Of a stretch of DNA of 23,823 nt, positions 15,483 through 22,427 are shown one piece after another. This stretch comes from a virus. Position 1 is the first letter of the stretch, and each line of letters begins with the position of its first letter. The translations under genes were made by a program, and so were the position numbers. The notes under the pieces are model-generated. The model was given only the letters and a program-made list of their open reading frames with translations. It did not search any database and was not told where the DNA came from. Location: the IMG/VR virus record IMGVR_UViG_3300047322_000100, positions 1 through 23,823 of that record; one strand, given 5' to 3'.

Positions 15483-18400
15483 GTCATCTAATTTGTACTT
15501 CGGTGTATACAACGCACCAGCACCTTTCTTCAGGTTCCCGATGATCGACGTTGGCTCGGGCTGTTTCGCTTTGGACTTGCCTGCACGAATGCGCTGGGTA
15601 ATCGCCTTGTTCAACAACTCATGTTTCGTCGGGTCGATGTGGATCGGATGCGCCGTATCGAGATCCCACTTCTCAGGCTCGGGGATCTGGTTGGGCAGGG
15701 GCTTGCCGTCAGCGCCCATCTTCGGCTTTTTGAAAATAATGTTGCCGTCGTCGTCGCGCCTCGGGGTCTTGGGAATAAGGATCACGTTGCCTGCTCGGTC
15801 GTAGCCCCTGTTTTCCCACGAGCGCCAGTTAGGCCGGTCGGGATCGAACGCGGTCAGTTGAGCGAACGTATCAATGGCCCTGTCAGTGGGCATCCGGTTC
15901 TTAAGACGCAGGTCAGTGACCAGATCCCGAGTATCCTTGGGATCAACCACGAGCTTAGTCTTGGTCGTGCCACCAGACTTCACCTCGGTCGTCTGGTCGA
16001 ACACCGTCGTGCCCTTCTCGCTCTCGTCGGGTACAAACTTCTTGATCGCCTCGTCAGTGTCGGCAGCAGCCTGCTCTTGATCGCGAGTGCTGATGGTCCC
16101 ACCGTGAGCATCCTTGGCCTCTGCTTTCTGAGCTTCCGTGGCCTTGGCACGCTCCTCCTTGGCGATCCTCTCGTATTCTTTTTTGTTGGAGTTATATAAC
16201 TTCTGCGCGTCGGTGAACTCCTTCATACGCTCGTTGAAATGCTTGGTAGCTGCAGCGTAAGCGGCACCAAGCTGCTTGTTATTTTTCGCCTGCACGCCGA
16301 GCGTGTCGTAGCGTTCTCTCCAACCGGGATTGAACGCGTTATCCGCAGGGTTGTCCGAGGCAATGCGCGGGTCATGTGGCGGACGATCATCGGGATTTGC
16401 CGCCGAGTAATCCAGAACGGGTGGTTCAACAACCCGATTACCATTGTGGTAAATATCCTTGGGCGGATGCCAAGGATCAGGATCTTCGGTCGAAGCGTAG
16501 CGCGTCGGCTCGGGCTCCTGCGGCGGCGCAGTCTCAGGTGGACGATACCCTGAGGGCGGCGCATTCGCAGGCGCTGCGTCGGGCATGAGCGGCTGCGAGA
16601 ACGGCACCTGCGACGATGGTGTCAACGGCACCGCCTCGGGAGGGAGCGCAGGCGACACAGCCTCCGTAGGTGGCGTGCCACCGGGGATCAGCCCCTCAGT
16701 GTTGGTAAAAAAACCACGGCCCTGCTCCAGCCCACCTCCTTGGAAGGCGTGAACCAGCCCGCCCCTGCGGTAAGTTCCACCATCACCAGCGTCGCTGCCG
16801 CCGCTGGTGCCCGCCGCCGCGCCACCCGTACCGCTGTCGGTGCCACTGGCCGAGGCGCTGCCCACGCCACCTGAACCACCAACCGTGCCGCCCTCCGACG
16901 CCGTGCCGCCAACCGTGCCGCTGGTGTTCCCCGTAGCGGCGTTGGCACTGCCGCCAGTGGGATCGTTGACGTTTACCGCCAGCCTCAGAGGCGTCAGCGA
17001 CACTGCCTGATCAGGGGGCAAGGGATCAGCGACATCCTTCACCATGCCACCTTCAGCAAATATCTGGCTAGGCAATGGTCCAGCCGGTGCAGCGCCGCCA
17101 GCGCCACGGCGACGATCACGCTCCTCGGCGCGCTGCTCGCGCTTTTCAGCACGCTCGCCCGCCTCAATGGCACGCTGCTCACGGGCGTCGGCGCGCTCCT
17201 GCGCAAGCTCAGCCTTGTGCTGGGCTGAGTTCTGGTAACGGCTAAGCAACTCCTGATGAAACAGGGTGCCATTCTTCATGCCCGTCGCAGCGGTCCACAA
17301 ATTTTGCGGCGTATAGGACATACGTTTGACCACAGCGCCCTTGGGGTTCACGAACTCGACGCTGTTGCCCGCGCCCTTGCGCGCCGTCATGCCGTCAGGA
17401 ATGTGAAGGTTATACCCATCGAGGATGTGCTGCTCAGCGGTAATGCTGTCGCCCTTCTTGAGGGCGTCGAGCGCACCCTGACCATAATGCTGAAGCATCA
17501 TGTTGTGGTGCTGCAAAAGTTCCGCCGCAAACGCGTCAGCCTTCTTGGTGTCGCCATTCATCTTGTAAAACTGGTAACCACGTATAAGCCGCGCGGTCTG
17601 CCACTTGTCGTTCCTACTGATATTGAGCCCGTGCGCCCTGAGCCCCTGATCAATTCGATGCACCACGTCAGGTCCCGGCGCGCCGTGCCCAGCATGCAGC
17701 GCCTGCAAGCCAGCCGCCTTCTGCGGATCGGGCGCACCCGGCACCGCCGTCTGACGATTTTGATCGAACGTCTCGCGCAGGTGACGCACGCCACCTGAGA
17801 TCGCTTCGCTCAGCATGGCGTCCGGGTCATAGGGTGCCATCTGGCGCGCTTGGTTACCACTGGCGTCAGGGGCACCCAGCGCCACGGCGCTGGGCGTGCC
17901 GCTGGAGCCCGTCACGACGGTTCCGGTAGGGATGCTGCCCGGACCCTCCTTGTCAGGGTCGTAGGCTGCTGTGCGGGTCTGGGGAGGTGTAGCACCCGGA
18001 GGGGGAGGAGCCTGAGGTGCCGCACCTGTACCGCCGCCCGTGTTTGCGGGTGTCGTCACCGTCGGCGCGGTCGAAGCTGTCTGGGTAGGCGGTGGACCAG
18101 CCGGGGCTGGCATGGGAGCAACTGGCGTGCCCGGTGCCCCAAAAACTGTGCTCGGCATCCCCGCTGGCGAGGGTGTGACAGGGGCAGGAGGCGTGATAGG
18201 AGCCGCAGGCGCAGCGGGTGGCGCAGGAGGAGTGGTCGTCGCCGTAGGAGGCACGGGCACAGCCGACGGCTTGGGCGTCTCCTTCGGTGTTTCCTTCGGC
18301 TTTGCTTCTGCGTTGGTGGCAGACTGGCCATGCGACAGGCGGTAAACTTTCTCGTCGATTGCAGCAAGCTCAGCTTCCTCAGCTTTCTGCTGTTCCGCAG

Positions 18401-19259
18401 TCTGCTGGCGAAGCGGGTTACTTAACTCAGCACGCCGTTCCTGTAGTGCCTGCATTTCCTTAAAGCGAGCCTGCTGCTCGGATGCGTAACCGGGCTGATC
18501 CAACGATGCCCACCACCGGCCCAAAGCTGAAGTTGTCGCAGGCCCCGTAGATGCAACGGGTTCAGTAGGCACAGCAGATGGATCGCGCGCCCGAAAGTTC
18601 GGAGCGTTCTCAGCCGCAATGCGCGCTGTATCATCTTCGGTAGAAGGTAGGCGCGGCGCGGCAGGCCCAGACGGAGTAGGTGGCACAAGAGACTGGGCGG
18701 CAGCGCGTGCGCCTCCAACCGGCGTCGAGTAACCCGCCGCGCGCATGCTTTCTTCACGGTCGCGTGCATCGAGTTCGTCGTCAGACAAACCGGGATCGAC
18801 CTCGCCGGGTTGGCCGGGAGTGTTCTCAGCCTGAAACCTGCGCTGGTTGGCGCGCACAGCGCCTGCGCCGCTGCCACCATCACGGAAGCTACGCACGACC
18901 CCGCCGCCGTCGCGGTAATTACGAACCATGCCACCACGTGCACCACTCTGCTCAAGGGGCACGGCTTGCATTGTCGGCTGCTCGTTCCATACGTCGTTCT
19001 GAACTTCGCCAGCGGGGTCAACAGGCTCGTACGAGTGTCCGAGGATGCCGCCCGTGTTGCGATGTAACCATTCACTGACACTCCGCTTAGCACCACGAAC
19101 AGTAGCGCCGATGCCCCCGGCGTTGGGGCCAAGCACGTCGTCGATGTCAGTGTAGTCAGGCTGGTTCTGATTTCTCTTGTTGTATTTCGACATCGCGTTG
19201 CGGTTCAACGCTGTGTTCAGGCCGTCAGCGAAGCCACCGGCAAAGCCACCTATCCCCAT
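15480..19259 (-). CDS. Large low-complexity internal virion-type protein
   Basis: A 1259-residue protein with no enzyme motif that I can see. It begins with a Gly-rich segment (MGIGGFAGGFADGLNTALN). Two GG-M/V repeats follow (GGMVRNYRDGGGVVRSFRDGG spread over about 107-130), then long Pro/Ala/Thr-rich stretches (300-480) and a helical domain (about 490-720, with RNDKWQTARLIRGYQFYKM and LDGYNLHIPDG). An Arg/Glu/Ala-rich helix, a Gly/Ser/Thr-only stretch (about 760-825) with a further GGLV repeat, and a charged C-terminal region complete it. The layout suits an internal or ejection protein with flexible linkers between small domains. The ATG follows AGGAGCCTGATC, 2 nt after the stop of the 399-aa gene. 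The structural role is inferred from its neighbours and size, not from homology. Confidence 0.8.
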   Translation of the reverse strand: MGIGGFAGGFADGLNTALNRNAMSKYNKRNQNQPDYTDIDDVLGPNAGGIGATVRGAKRSVSEWLHRNTGGILGHSYEPVDPAGEVQNDVWNEQPTMQAVPLEQSGARGGMVRNYRDGGGVVRSFRDGGSGAGAVRANQRRFQAENTPGQPGEVDPGLSDDELDARDREESMRAAGYSTPVGGARAAAQSLVPPTPSGPAAPRLPSTEDDTARIAAENAPNFRARDPSAVPTEPVASTGPATTSALGRWWASLDQPGYASEQQARFKEMQALQERRAELSNPLRQQTAEQQKAEEAELAAIDEKVYRLSHGQSATNAEAKPKETPKETPKPSAVPVPPTATTTPPAPPAAPAAPITPPAPVTPSPAGMPSTVFGAPGTPVAPMPAPAGPPPTQTASTAPTVTTPANTGGGTGAAPQAPPPPGATPPQTRTAAYDPDKEGPGSIPTGTVVTGSSGTPSAVALGAPDASGNQARQMAPYDPDAMLSEAISGGVRHLRETFDQNRQTAVPGAPDPQKAAGLQALHAGHGAPGPDVVHRIDQGLRAHGLNISRNDKWQTARLIRGYQFYKMNGDTKKADAFAAELLQHHNMMLQHYGQGALDALKKGDSITAEQHILDGYNLHIPDGMTARKGAGNSVEFVNPKGAVVKRMSYTPQNLWTAATGMKNGTLFHQELLSRYQNSAQHKAELAQERADAREQRAIEAGERAEKREQRAEERDRRRGAGGAAPAGPLPSQIFAEGGMVKDVADPLPPDQAVSLTPLRLAVNVNDPTGGSANAATGNTSGTVGGTASEGGTVGGSGGVGSASASGTDSGTGGAAAGTSGGSDAGDGGTYRRGGLVHAFQGGGLEQGRGFFTNTEGLIPGGTPPTEAVSPALPPEAVPLTPSSQVPFSQPLMPDAAPANAPPSGYRPPETAPPQEPEPTRYASTEDPDPWHPPKDIYHNGNRVVEPPVLDYSAANPDDRPPHDPRIASDNPADNAFNPGWRERYDTLGVQAKNNKQLGAAYAAATKHFNERMKEFTDAQKLYNSNKKEYERIAKEERAKATEAQKAEAKDAHGGTISTRDQEQAAADTDEAIKKFVPDESEKGTTVFDQTTEVKSGGTTKTKLVVDPKDTRDLVTDLRLKNRMPTDRAIDTFAQLTAFDPDRPNWRSWENRGYDRAGNVILIPKTPRRDDDGNIIFKKPKMGADGKPLPNQIPEPEKWDLDTAHPIHIDPTKHELLNKAITQRIRAGKSKAKQPEPTSIIGNLKKGAGALYTPKYKLDD
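16438..16452. promoter_or_regulatory. Dispersed palindrome, copy 14 (perfect)
   Basis: TTACCA-TTG-TGGTAA, a perfect 12 of 12 with A on both flanks. It is inside the 1259-aa gene. Confidence 0.7.
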
Positions 19260-19261
19260 GA

Positions 19262-20461
19262 TCAGGCTCCTGCGTGCGCGTGGTTACCGAGAGGCACAGC
19301 TTGTCCGTGCAGCGATCCCGGTGAACGATAAGTGGGTGGCAGGTCAAGCGCCGGTTTGGCTTCCGGCTTGGCGGGCTTACCATCAGGGTTATGCTGGGCA
19401 GCACGCGCCTTCATGATCTCTTTCTGCGCCCACTCCTCGCCCTTCCAAGCCATCACGTCCTTGGGGAAAATAAACTCTCCCGGCTGCACGCGCGCAGGCA
19501 CATCGTCCTCGACGGCACCACGTGAAGGGGAGGCGCTCAACGGCACCGCCGAACCCGGTGACGGAGCGCCTCCCGCGCCGCCAGCCGTATCCCCGCCGTC
19601 GCTGAAGCTGGGGATCATGCCGCCGTCGGCAGCCATCATCATAGACCCTGCCGCACCGATCACCGAGCCCGCGAGCTTGCCCCACCCCGCGTTCTCCGCA
19701 GCGGTAGCTTGGTTACGAACGTCAGCATTGTGCGACGCATCCTGAAAAGCTGCCTGCGTGGTGTTCACAAACCCACCGAGGGCTTGGTTCCCGCCACCGA
19801 ACCAACCCAACGAATTACCCAGCATGGGCGACTGGGCAGTCATCGTGTTAATGCCTGCCCCAAGAGCCGAGGTATCCGCACCGACGCCGCCCGCGTAGGC
19901 TTGCTGGGCTGTACCGGCGACCTGCTGGCCTGTGCCGATGGCTTGGTTGATCAGGCCCTGACCTGTGGTCTCGGTGGCCCGTCGAGCGTTGTCCATGGCA
20001 CCCGCCTTGGCGGTAGCCTCCTTGAGCTTGATGCCTAGATCGAGCGCGCCGCCGCGACCCACTGAGGGATCCACGCCGTAGCGTTCCAAGTCACGGTTGG
20101 CTGCGTCACCTGCCGCCTTGAAGGCGTTGCTCACGCCAGCGCCAGCCTCGGCCTGCGCCTGCTTGATGCGCTCGGGCGACGCGTAGTTCATCGCGTACTT
20201 GGCCTGCGCTTCCTGCAGGGGGCCGTACATATCTTGGTACTTCTGGAATAGCTGCTGGCCGATGCCCAGTTGGCCTGCACCCGCTGCCAGCATCTGGGGC
20301 TGGATTTGCTTGAGCGCCTCGTCGAGCGTCGTGCCGTGGTCCTGCGCCCACTTCAGCGCAGTCCTCATGTTTTCATTGGCAGTGTTAAGCTGGGTTCCCC
20401 ACTGGGTATTCGCCCAAGTCATGTCGGGAGGTTTGGCGGTCTGGCCGCTATCACCGGACAT
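19262..20461 (-). CDS. Internal virion-type protein with C-terminal PGEF motif
   Basis: A 399-residue protein. The start at 20461 (MSGDSGQTAKPPDMTW) is preferred over a GTG at 20488 because GAGG lies about 8 nt upstream and overlaps the stop of the GNAT-like gene. Residues 1-200 are helical and Ala/Gln-rich (ALKQIQPQMLAAGAGQLG, PLQEAQAKYAMNYA), resembling small internal virion or ejection proteins of podoviruses. A Gly/Ala stretch follows (KLAGSVIGAAGSMMMA) with a GGM repeat, DGGMIPSFSDGG, at about 277-288. After a Pro/Ser linker comes VQPGEFIFPKDVMAWKGEEW, a PGEF-type motif that I associate with many phage structural proteins. It is the first of three adjacent large virion genes and has 2 nt before the next one. 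Confidence 0.8.
   Translation of the reverse strand: MSGDSGQTAKPPDMTWANTQWGTQLNTANENMRTALKWAQDHGTTLDEALKQIQPQMLAAGAGQLGIGQQLFQKYQDMYGPLQEAQAKYAMNYASPERIKQAQAEAGAGVSNAFKAAGDAANRDLERYGVDPSVGRGGALDLGIKLKEATAKAGAMDNARRATETTGQGLINQAIGTGQQVAGTAQQAYAGGVGADTSALGAGINTMTAQSPMLGNSLGWFGGGNQALGGFVNTTQAAFQDASHNADVRNQATAAENAGWGKLAGSVIGAAGSMMMAADGGMIPSFSDGGDTAGGAGGAPSPGSAVPLSASPSRGAVEDDVPARVQPGEFIFPKDVMAWKGEEWAQKEIMKARAAQHNPDGKPAKPEAKPALDLPPTYRSPGSLHGQAVPLGNHAHAGA
19377..19391. promoter_or_regulatory. Dispersed palindrome, copy 15 (10/12)
   Basis: TTACCA-TCA-GGGTTA, near the 3' end of the 399-aa gene. The left arm is perfect. Confidence 0.4.
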
Positions 20462-20465
20462 AGGA

Positions 20466-20915
20466 TTACCTCGTGCGTTCGACCCCACAGCTTTGGTGGA
20501 GGGTTAGCCAACGGCAGCCGTCAAGGTACATCGAAAGGACTACCAAGTCACCTCCGGGTACCGCATCTCGTAGGATGGCCTCGGGCTTGAACCCCAGCCC
20601 TGTGGCAAACCTGATCGTCTCAGGTCGGGTGCCGTCGATCTGGGCGAAAACCTTCTCAACTCCTAGTTGAAGAAATACGTATCCAAAGCTCGCCACTAGG
20701 AGGTGACGGTTGAGCCAGCGCGGATGGAACTTGGCAGCGTGAATACAGATCGAGCGCCGCCTGTAGCGATCAAACAAGAACCCTCCCATGAGGCCCTGCT
20801 TGTTGACCCTCGCAATGCAATGGTCCCAACCCTCCACGAAGGGCGCATCCAAGTTGCCTTGTGAGATCTGAACCGCGAACGCCTTCCCATGGAACGGGTC
20901 GTCGATTACCACCAT
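20466..20915 (-). CDS. GNAT-like acyltransferase of phage type
   Basis: A 149-residue protein starting MVVIDDPFHGKAF. Its C-terminal half, LGVEKVFAQIDGTRPETI, ATGLGFKPEAILRDA, GGDLVVLSMYLDGCRW, follows the order of GNAT N-acetyltransferases: the strand leading to the acyl-CoA site, an Asn/Thr helix, the LGF turn, then the last strands. Similar small GNAT-like genes sit among virion genes of many podovirus-like phages; their target is not established. The usual pyrophosphate loop (Q/RxxGxG/A) is not obvious, so catalysis is uncertain. The start codon lies inside copy 16 of the dispersed palindrome, 6 nt after the stop of the M15 peptidase gene, and the ribosome site is weak. Confidence 0.75.
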   Translation of the reverse strand: MVVIDDPFHGKAFAVQISQGNLDAPFVEGWDHCIARVNKQGLMGGFLFDRYRRRSICIHAAKFHPRWLNRHLLVASFGYVFLQLGVEKVFAQIDGTRPETIRFATGLGFKPEAILRDAVPGGDLVVLSMYLDGCRWLTLHQSCGVERTR

Positions 20916-20920
20916 GGTAA
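20906..20920. promoter_or_regulatory. Dispersed palindrome, copy 16 (perfect), at a start codon
   Basis: TTACCA-CCA-TGGTAA followed by the consensus C. The start codon of the GNAT-like gene (20913-20915) is inside it, and it covers most of the gap after the peptidase gene. This is the rightmost copy seen; none was found from 20921 to 23823. Confidence 0.75.
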
Positions 20921-20921
20921 C

Positions 20922-21356
20922 TTACTTGAACCCGTTAAACGTCCCACTGTTGTCGATGGTCAGGCACTGGTGCCGGGGCGTACCCGTAGTCAAACCCAGA
21001 TGCACCCAGTCTGTGAACTCGTAGATAAGCTGATCAACCGCGAGCGTACCCAGATGTGGCTCCAGAGCTTTACACACAGCAAGCGGGTCACCGAAGTCAG
21101 GCACGATAAAATCGCACGCCAGCCCATACAGGTGCGCGCTGCTGATCGCACCGCCCACGGCTTTGTTCACGTCGGCGCAGCGAAACCCTGAAAGCACCGT
21201 CACGGCTTTGTTTCCCAAGAACGTGCGTACTTGCTCCATCGTCTCGGCAAGACGTTTAAGATTTTCGACTTCCTCCCACGATGGATAGTTGTTGATCCCA
21301 AGATCGTCGGCGGTGTCGCTGTTGAGAAACTCTGGCAAAGTAAAATGCGCAGACAT
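20922..21356 (-). CDS. Zinc peptidase of the M15 family, candidate endolysin
   Basis: A 144-residue protein starting MSAHFTLPEFLNSDTADDLG. The start at 21356 is set by AGGAGATCCCCG; an upstream ATG at 21395 has no ribosome site. The family motifs are complete: SGFR at 56-59, AHLYGLACD (His75 and Asp82, zinc ligands of the HxxGxAxD motif) and DWVHLG with His119. M15 peptidases of this short type cut peptide cross-links in peptidoglycan. In phages they serve as endolysins or, when virion-bound, help DNA entry. There is no signal peptide, so release would need a holin. The two-helix membrane protein two genes upstream is a candidate. It lies between the Tyr/Gln-rich protein and GNAT-like genes. 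Confidence 0.88.
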   Translation of the reverse strand: MSAHFTLPEFLNSDTADDLGINNYPSWEEVENLKRLAETMEQVRTFLGNKAVTVLSGFRCADVNKAVGGAISSAHLYGLACDFIVPDFGDPLAVCKALEPHLGTLAVDQLIYEFTDWVHLGLTTGTPRHQCLTIDNSGTFNGFK

Positions 21357-21366
21357 CGGGGATCTC

Positions 21367-21672
21367 CTACCTACCGACACCGACACGCACACCACCTCGG
21401 GGTCCGACAGCTACGCTTATGCCCCCGAAAGGGTTCTGGTAGCCGTACCCGCCTCCTCCACCGTAGTAGGGCTGAGCGATGGGCTGGGCGACGTAGACGG
21501 GCTGAGGGTAGTAATACACCGGCTGGGGGTAGTAAACCTGCTGCTGCGGGTAGTATGCCTGCTGCTGGTAATACCCCTGCGCGTACTGCTGAGTGTAGCC
21601 TTGCGCCGTGACGTAGTAGCCCTGTGCAGGGACCTGACATAGTGCGAACGCGAGGATCAGACATCCGATCAT
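21367..21672 (-). CDS. Exported Tyr/Gln/Pro-rich low-complexity protein
   Basis: A 101-residue protein starting MIGCLILAFALCQVPAQG at 21672, after GGGAGGAAGTC. An upstream in-frame ATG at 21693 would add seven residues and weaken the signal. The N-terminus is a signal peptide with a likely cut after VPA. The mature part is almost only Tyr, Gln, Pro, Val and Gly: YYPQQQVYYPQPVYYYPQ, then a GGGGGYGY stretch and a basic Gly/Val tail (GPRGGVRVGVGR). Such stretches tend to self-associate, so it could act at the cell surface or in the periplasm, but no function is known. Its ATG overlaps the stop of the membrane-protein gene by 4 nt (ATGA), so the two are probably translated together. Confidence 0.75.
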   Translation of the reverse strand: MIGCLILAFALCQVPAQGYYVTAQGYTQQYAQGYYQQQAYYPQQQVYYPQPVYYYPQPVYVAQPIAQPYYGGGGGYGYQNPFGGISVAVGPRGGVRVGVGR

Positions 21673-21917
21673 GACTTCCTCCCGGTGGCCCATCCACCTG
21701 CGAAAGCTAGCGCCGCACTGAGCGCCTGCGTCAAGAGTTCATAGACCTTGCTCTCGGCGTCGCACTTGAACCGGCCCGCCATGATCTCGTCGGCATGCAC
21801 CCAGCAGAACGCAAGGTAGGCATATGCCACTACGAGATAGGACACCAAAACCATCCCCACCAAAAAGAAAGCCGCCCTGATCACGTCAAAGGGCGGCTTA
21901 GGAACGGGGTCGTCCAT
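21669..21917 (-). CDS. Two-helix membrane protein, candidate holin
   Basis: An 82-residue protein, MDDPVPKPPFDVIRAAF, then a hydrophobic helix (LVGMVLVSYLVVAYAYLAF), a polar loop (HADEIMAGRFKCDAESK), a second helix (LLTQALSAALAFAGGWA) and a basic end TGRKS. Two membrane segments, small size, a charged tail and closeness to the M15 peptidase fit a class II holin; this is inference. The start at 21917 has only a weak ribosome site (GGGG). Codons 7-20 encode a hairpin followed by a T-rich run that resembles a terminator, so some transcripts may stop inside the gene. A start at Met22 is possible but would cut into the first helix. It ends in a 4-nt ATGA overlap with the Tyr/Gln-rich gene. Confidence 0.7.
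   Translation of the reverse strand: MDDPVPKPPFDVIRAAFFLVGMVLVSYLVVAYAYLAFCWVHADEIMAGRFKCDAESKVYELLTQALSAALAFAGGWATGRKS
21860..21899 (-). terminator. Terminator-like hairpin inside the candidate holin gene
   Basis: On the - strand AAGCCGCCC and GGGCGGCTT form a perfect 9-bp stem around a 13-nt loop, directly followed by TTTCTTTTTGG counting the last stem bases. It lies within the first twenty codons of the gene, 32 nt past the T run of the strong terminator upstream. It may be an attenuator. Confidence 0.5.
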
Positions 21918-21930
21918 CCCCGACTATAGC

Positions 21931-21981
21931 TCAAAAAGAACCCTGCCGGTTCAGGTTTTGGGGGAGATCAACCGGCAGGGT
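21931..21981 (-). terminator. Strong intrinsic terminator
   Basis: On the - strand a perfect 12-bp stem (ACCCTGCCGGTT at 21981-21970 with AACCGGCAGGGT at 21951-21940) closes an 18-nt loop and is followed by TCTTTTT. It lies 5 nt after the stop of the 55-aa exported protein gene and ends transcription coming from the right, so the lysis genes downstream need read-through or their own promoter. Confidence 0.85.
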
Positions 21982-21986
21982 GTCGC

Positions 21987-22154
21987 CTAGTTGCGACGAA
22001 TGACAGTAACCATAGGGTGCATCGTCAACACAGGAACGCTGTAGTACGCCGCGTAATTCCAGACAACAGGCGATGGCTGCGGCGCATAGGCGACGGGACC
22101 GGGCACGTGCTGGATGCCTCCACACAGCAGGGCACCGACGATGCAGAATATCAT
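21987..22154 (-). CDS. Small exported protein, 55 aa
   Basis: Encodes MIFCIVGALLCGGIQHVPG, then PVAYAPQPSPVVWNYAAYY and ends TVIRRN. The start at 22154 follows AGGAGGAACCACACC, a strong Shine-Dalgarno sequence that overlaps the stop of the 85-aa gene. The N-terminus is a short signal peptide. ALLC-GG resembles a lipobox but lacks the usual small residue before Cys, so a lipoprotein is possible and not certain. The mature part is rich in Pro, Tyr, Val and Ala, similar in style to the 101-aa Tyr/Gln-rich protein two genes downstream. An intrinsic terminator begins 5 nt after its stop. The function is unknown. Confidence 0.65.
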   Translation of the reverse strand: MIFCIVGALLCGGIQHVPGPVAYAPQPSPVVWNYAAYYSVPVLTMHPMVTVIRRN

Positions 22155-22167
22155 GGTGTGGTTCCTC

Positions 22168-22425
22168 CTAGTCCATCAGTGTCGGGTATCTGGCCATGAT
22201 CATCCTGCCGAGGATGACCATCTGTCGTGCGGTCTGCTGTGCTATGACGGTGGTGCCGTCGGGCAACTTGAGTTGGAACATCACTGAGGGCAGTCCGCTC
22301 TCCATGCCCTCGTCGAGGATCGCCACGTCCTTGAGGATGCCAGCGTCAATGACATTTTTAACGGAAGGGACACCCCACAAGGGTGGATCGCCCTTCAGGT
22401 GAACGACGACGGTCATCGGGATCAT
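22168..22425 (-). CDS. Conserved hypothetical protein, 85 aa
   Basis: Encodes MIPMTVVVHLKGDPPLWGV, an acidic middle (DVAILDEGMESGLPSV), and LKLPDGTTVIAQQTARQM followed by VILGRMIMARYPTLMD. The start at 22425 is 2 nt after the stop of the 111-aa gene, with AGGA as the ribosome site; Met4 is an alternative start. The LPDG-T-VIAQ-T plus helix ending resembles small phage proteins annotated only as hypothetical, found near virion genes. It has no signal peptide, unlike its neighbours on both sides, so it probably acts in the cytoplasm. I cannot assign a function. Confidence 0.75.
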   Translation of the reverse strand: MIPMTVVVHLKGDPPLWGVPSVKNVIDAGILKDVAILDEGMESGLPSVMFQLKLPDGTTVIAQQTARQMVILGRMIMARYPTLMD

Positions 22426-22427
22426 GG

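Noticed and set aside
20462-20488. Upstream GTG start for the 399-aa gene
   Set aside because: It adds nine residues that overlap the GNAT-like gene and has no ribosome site, while the ATG at 20461 has GAGG.
21931-22125. 64-codon - strand frame over the terminator region
   Set aside because: It reads through the strong terminator and overlaps the 55-aa gene, which has a proper ribosome site and signal peptide.
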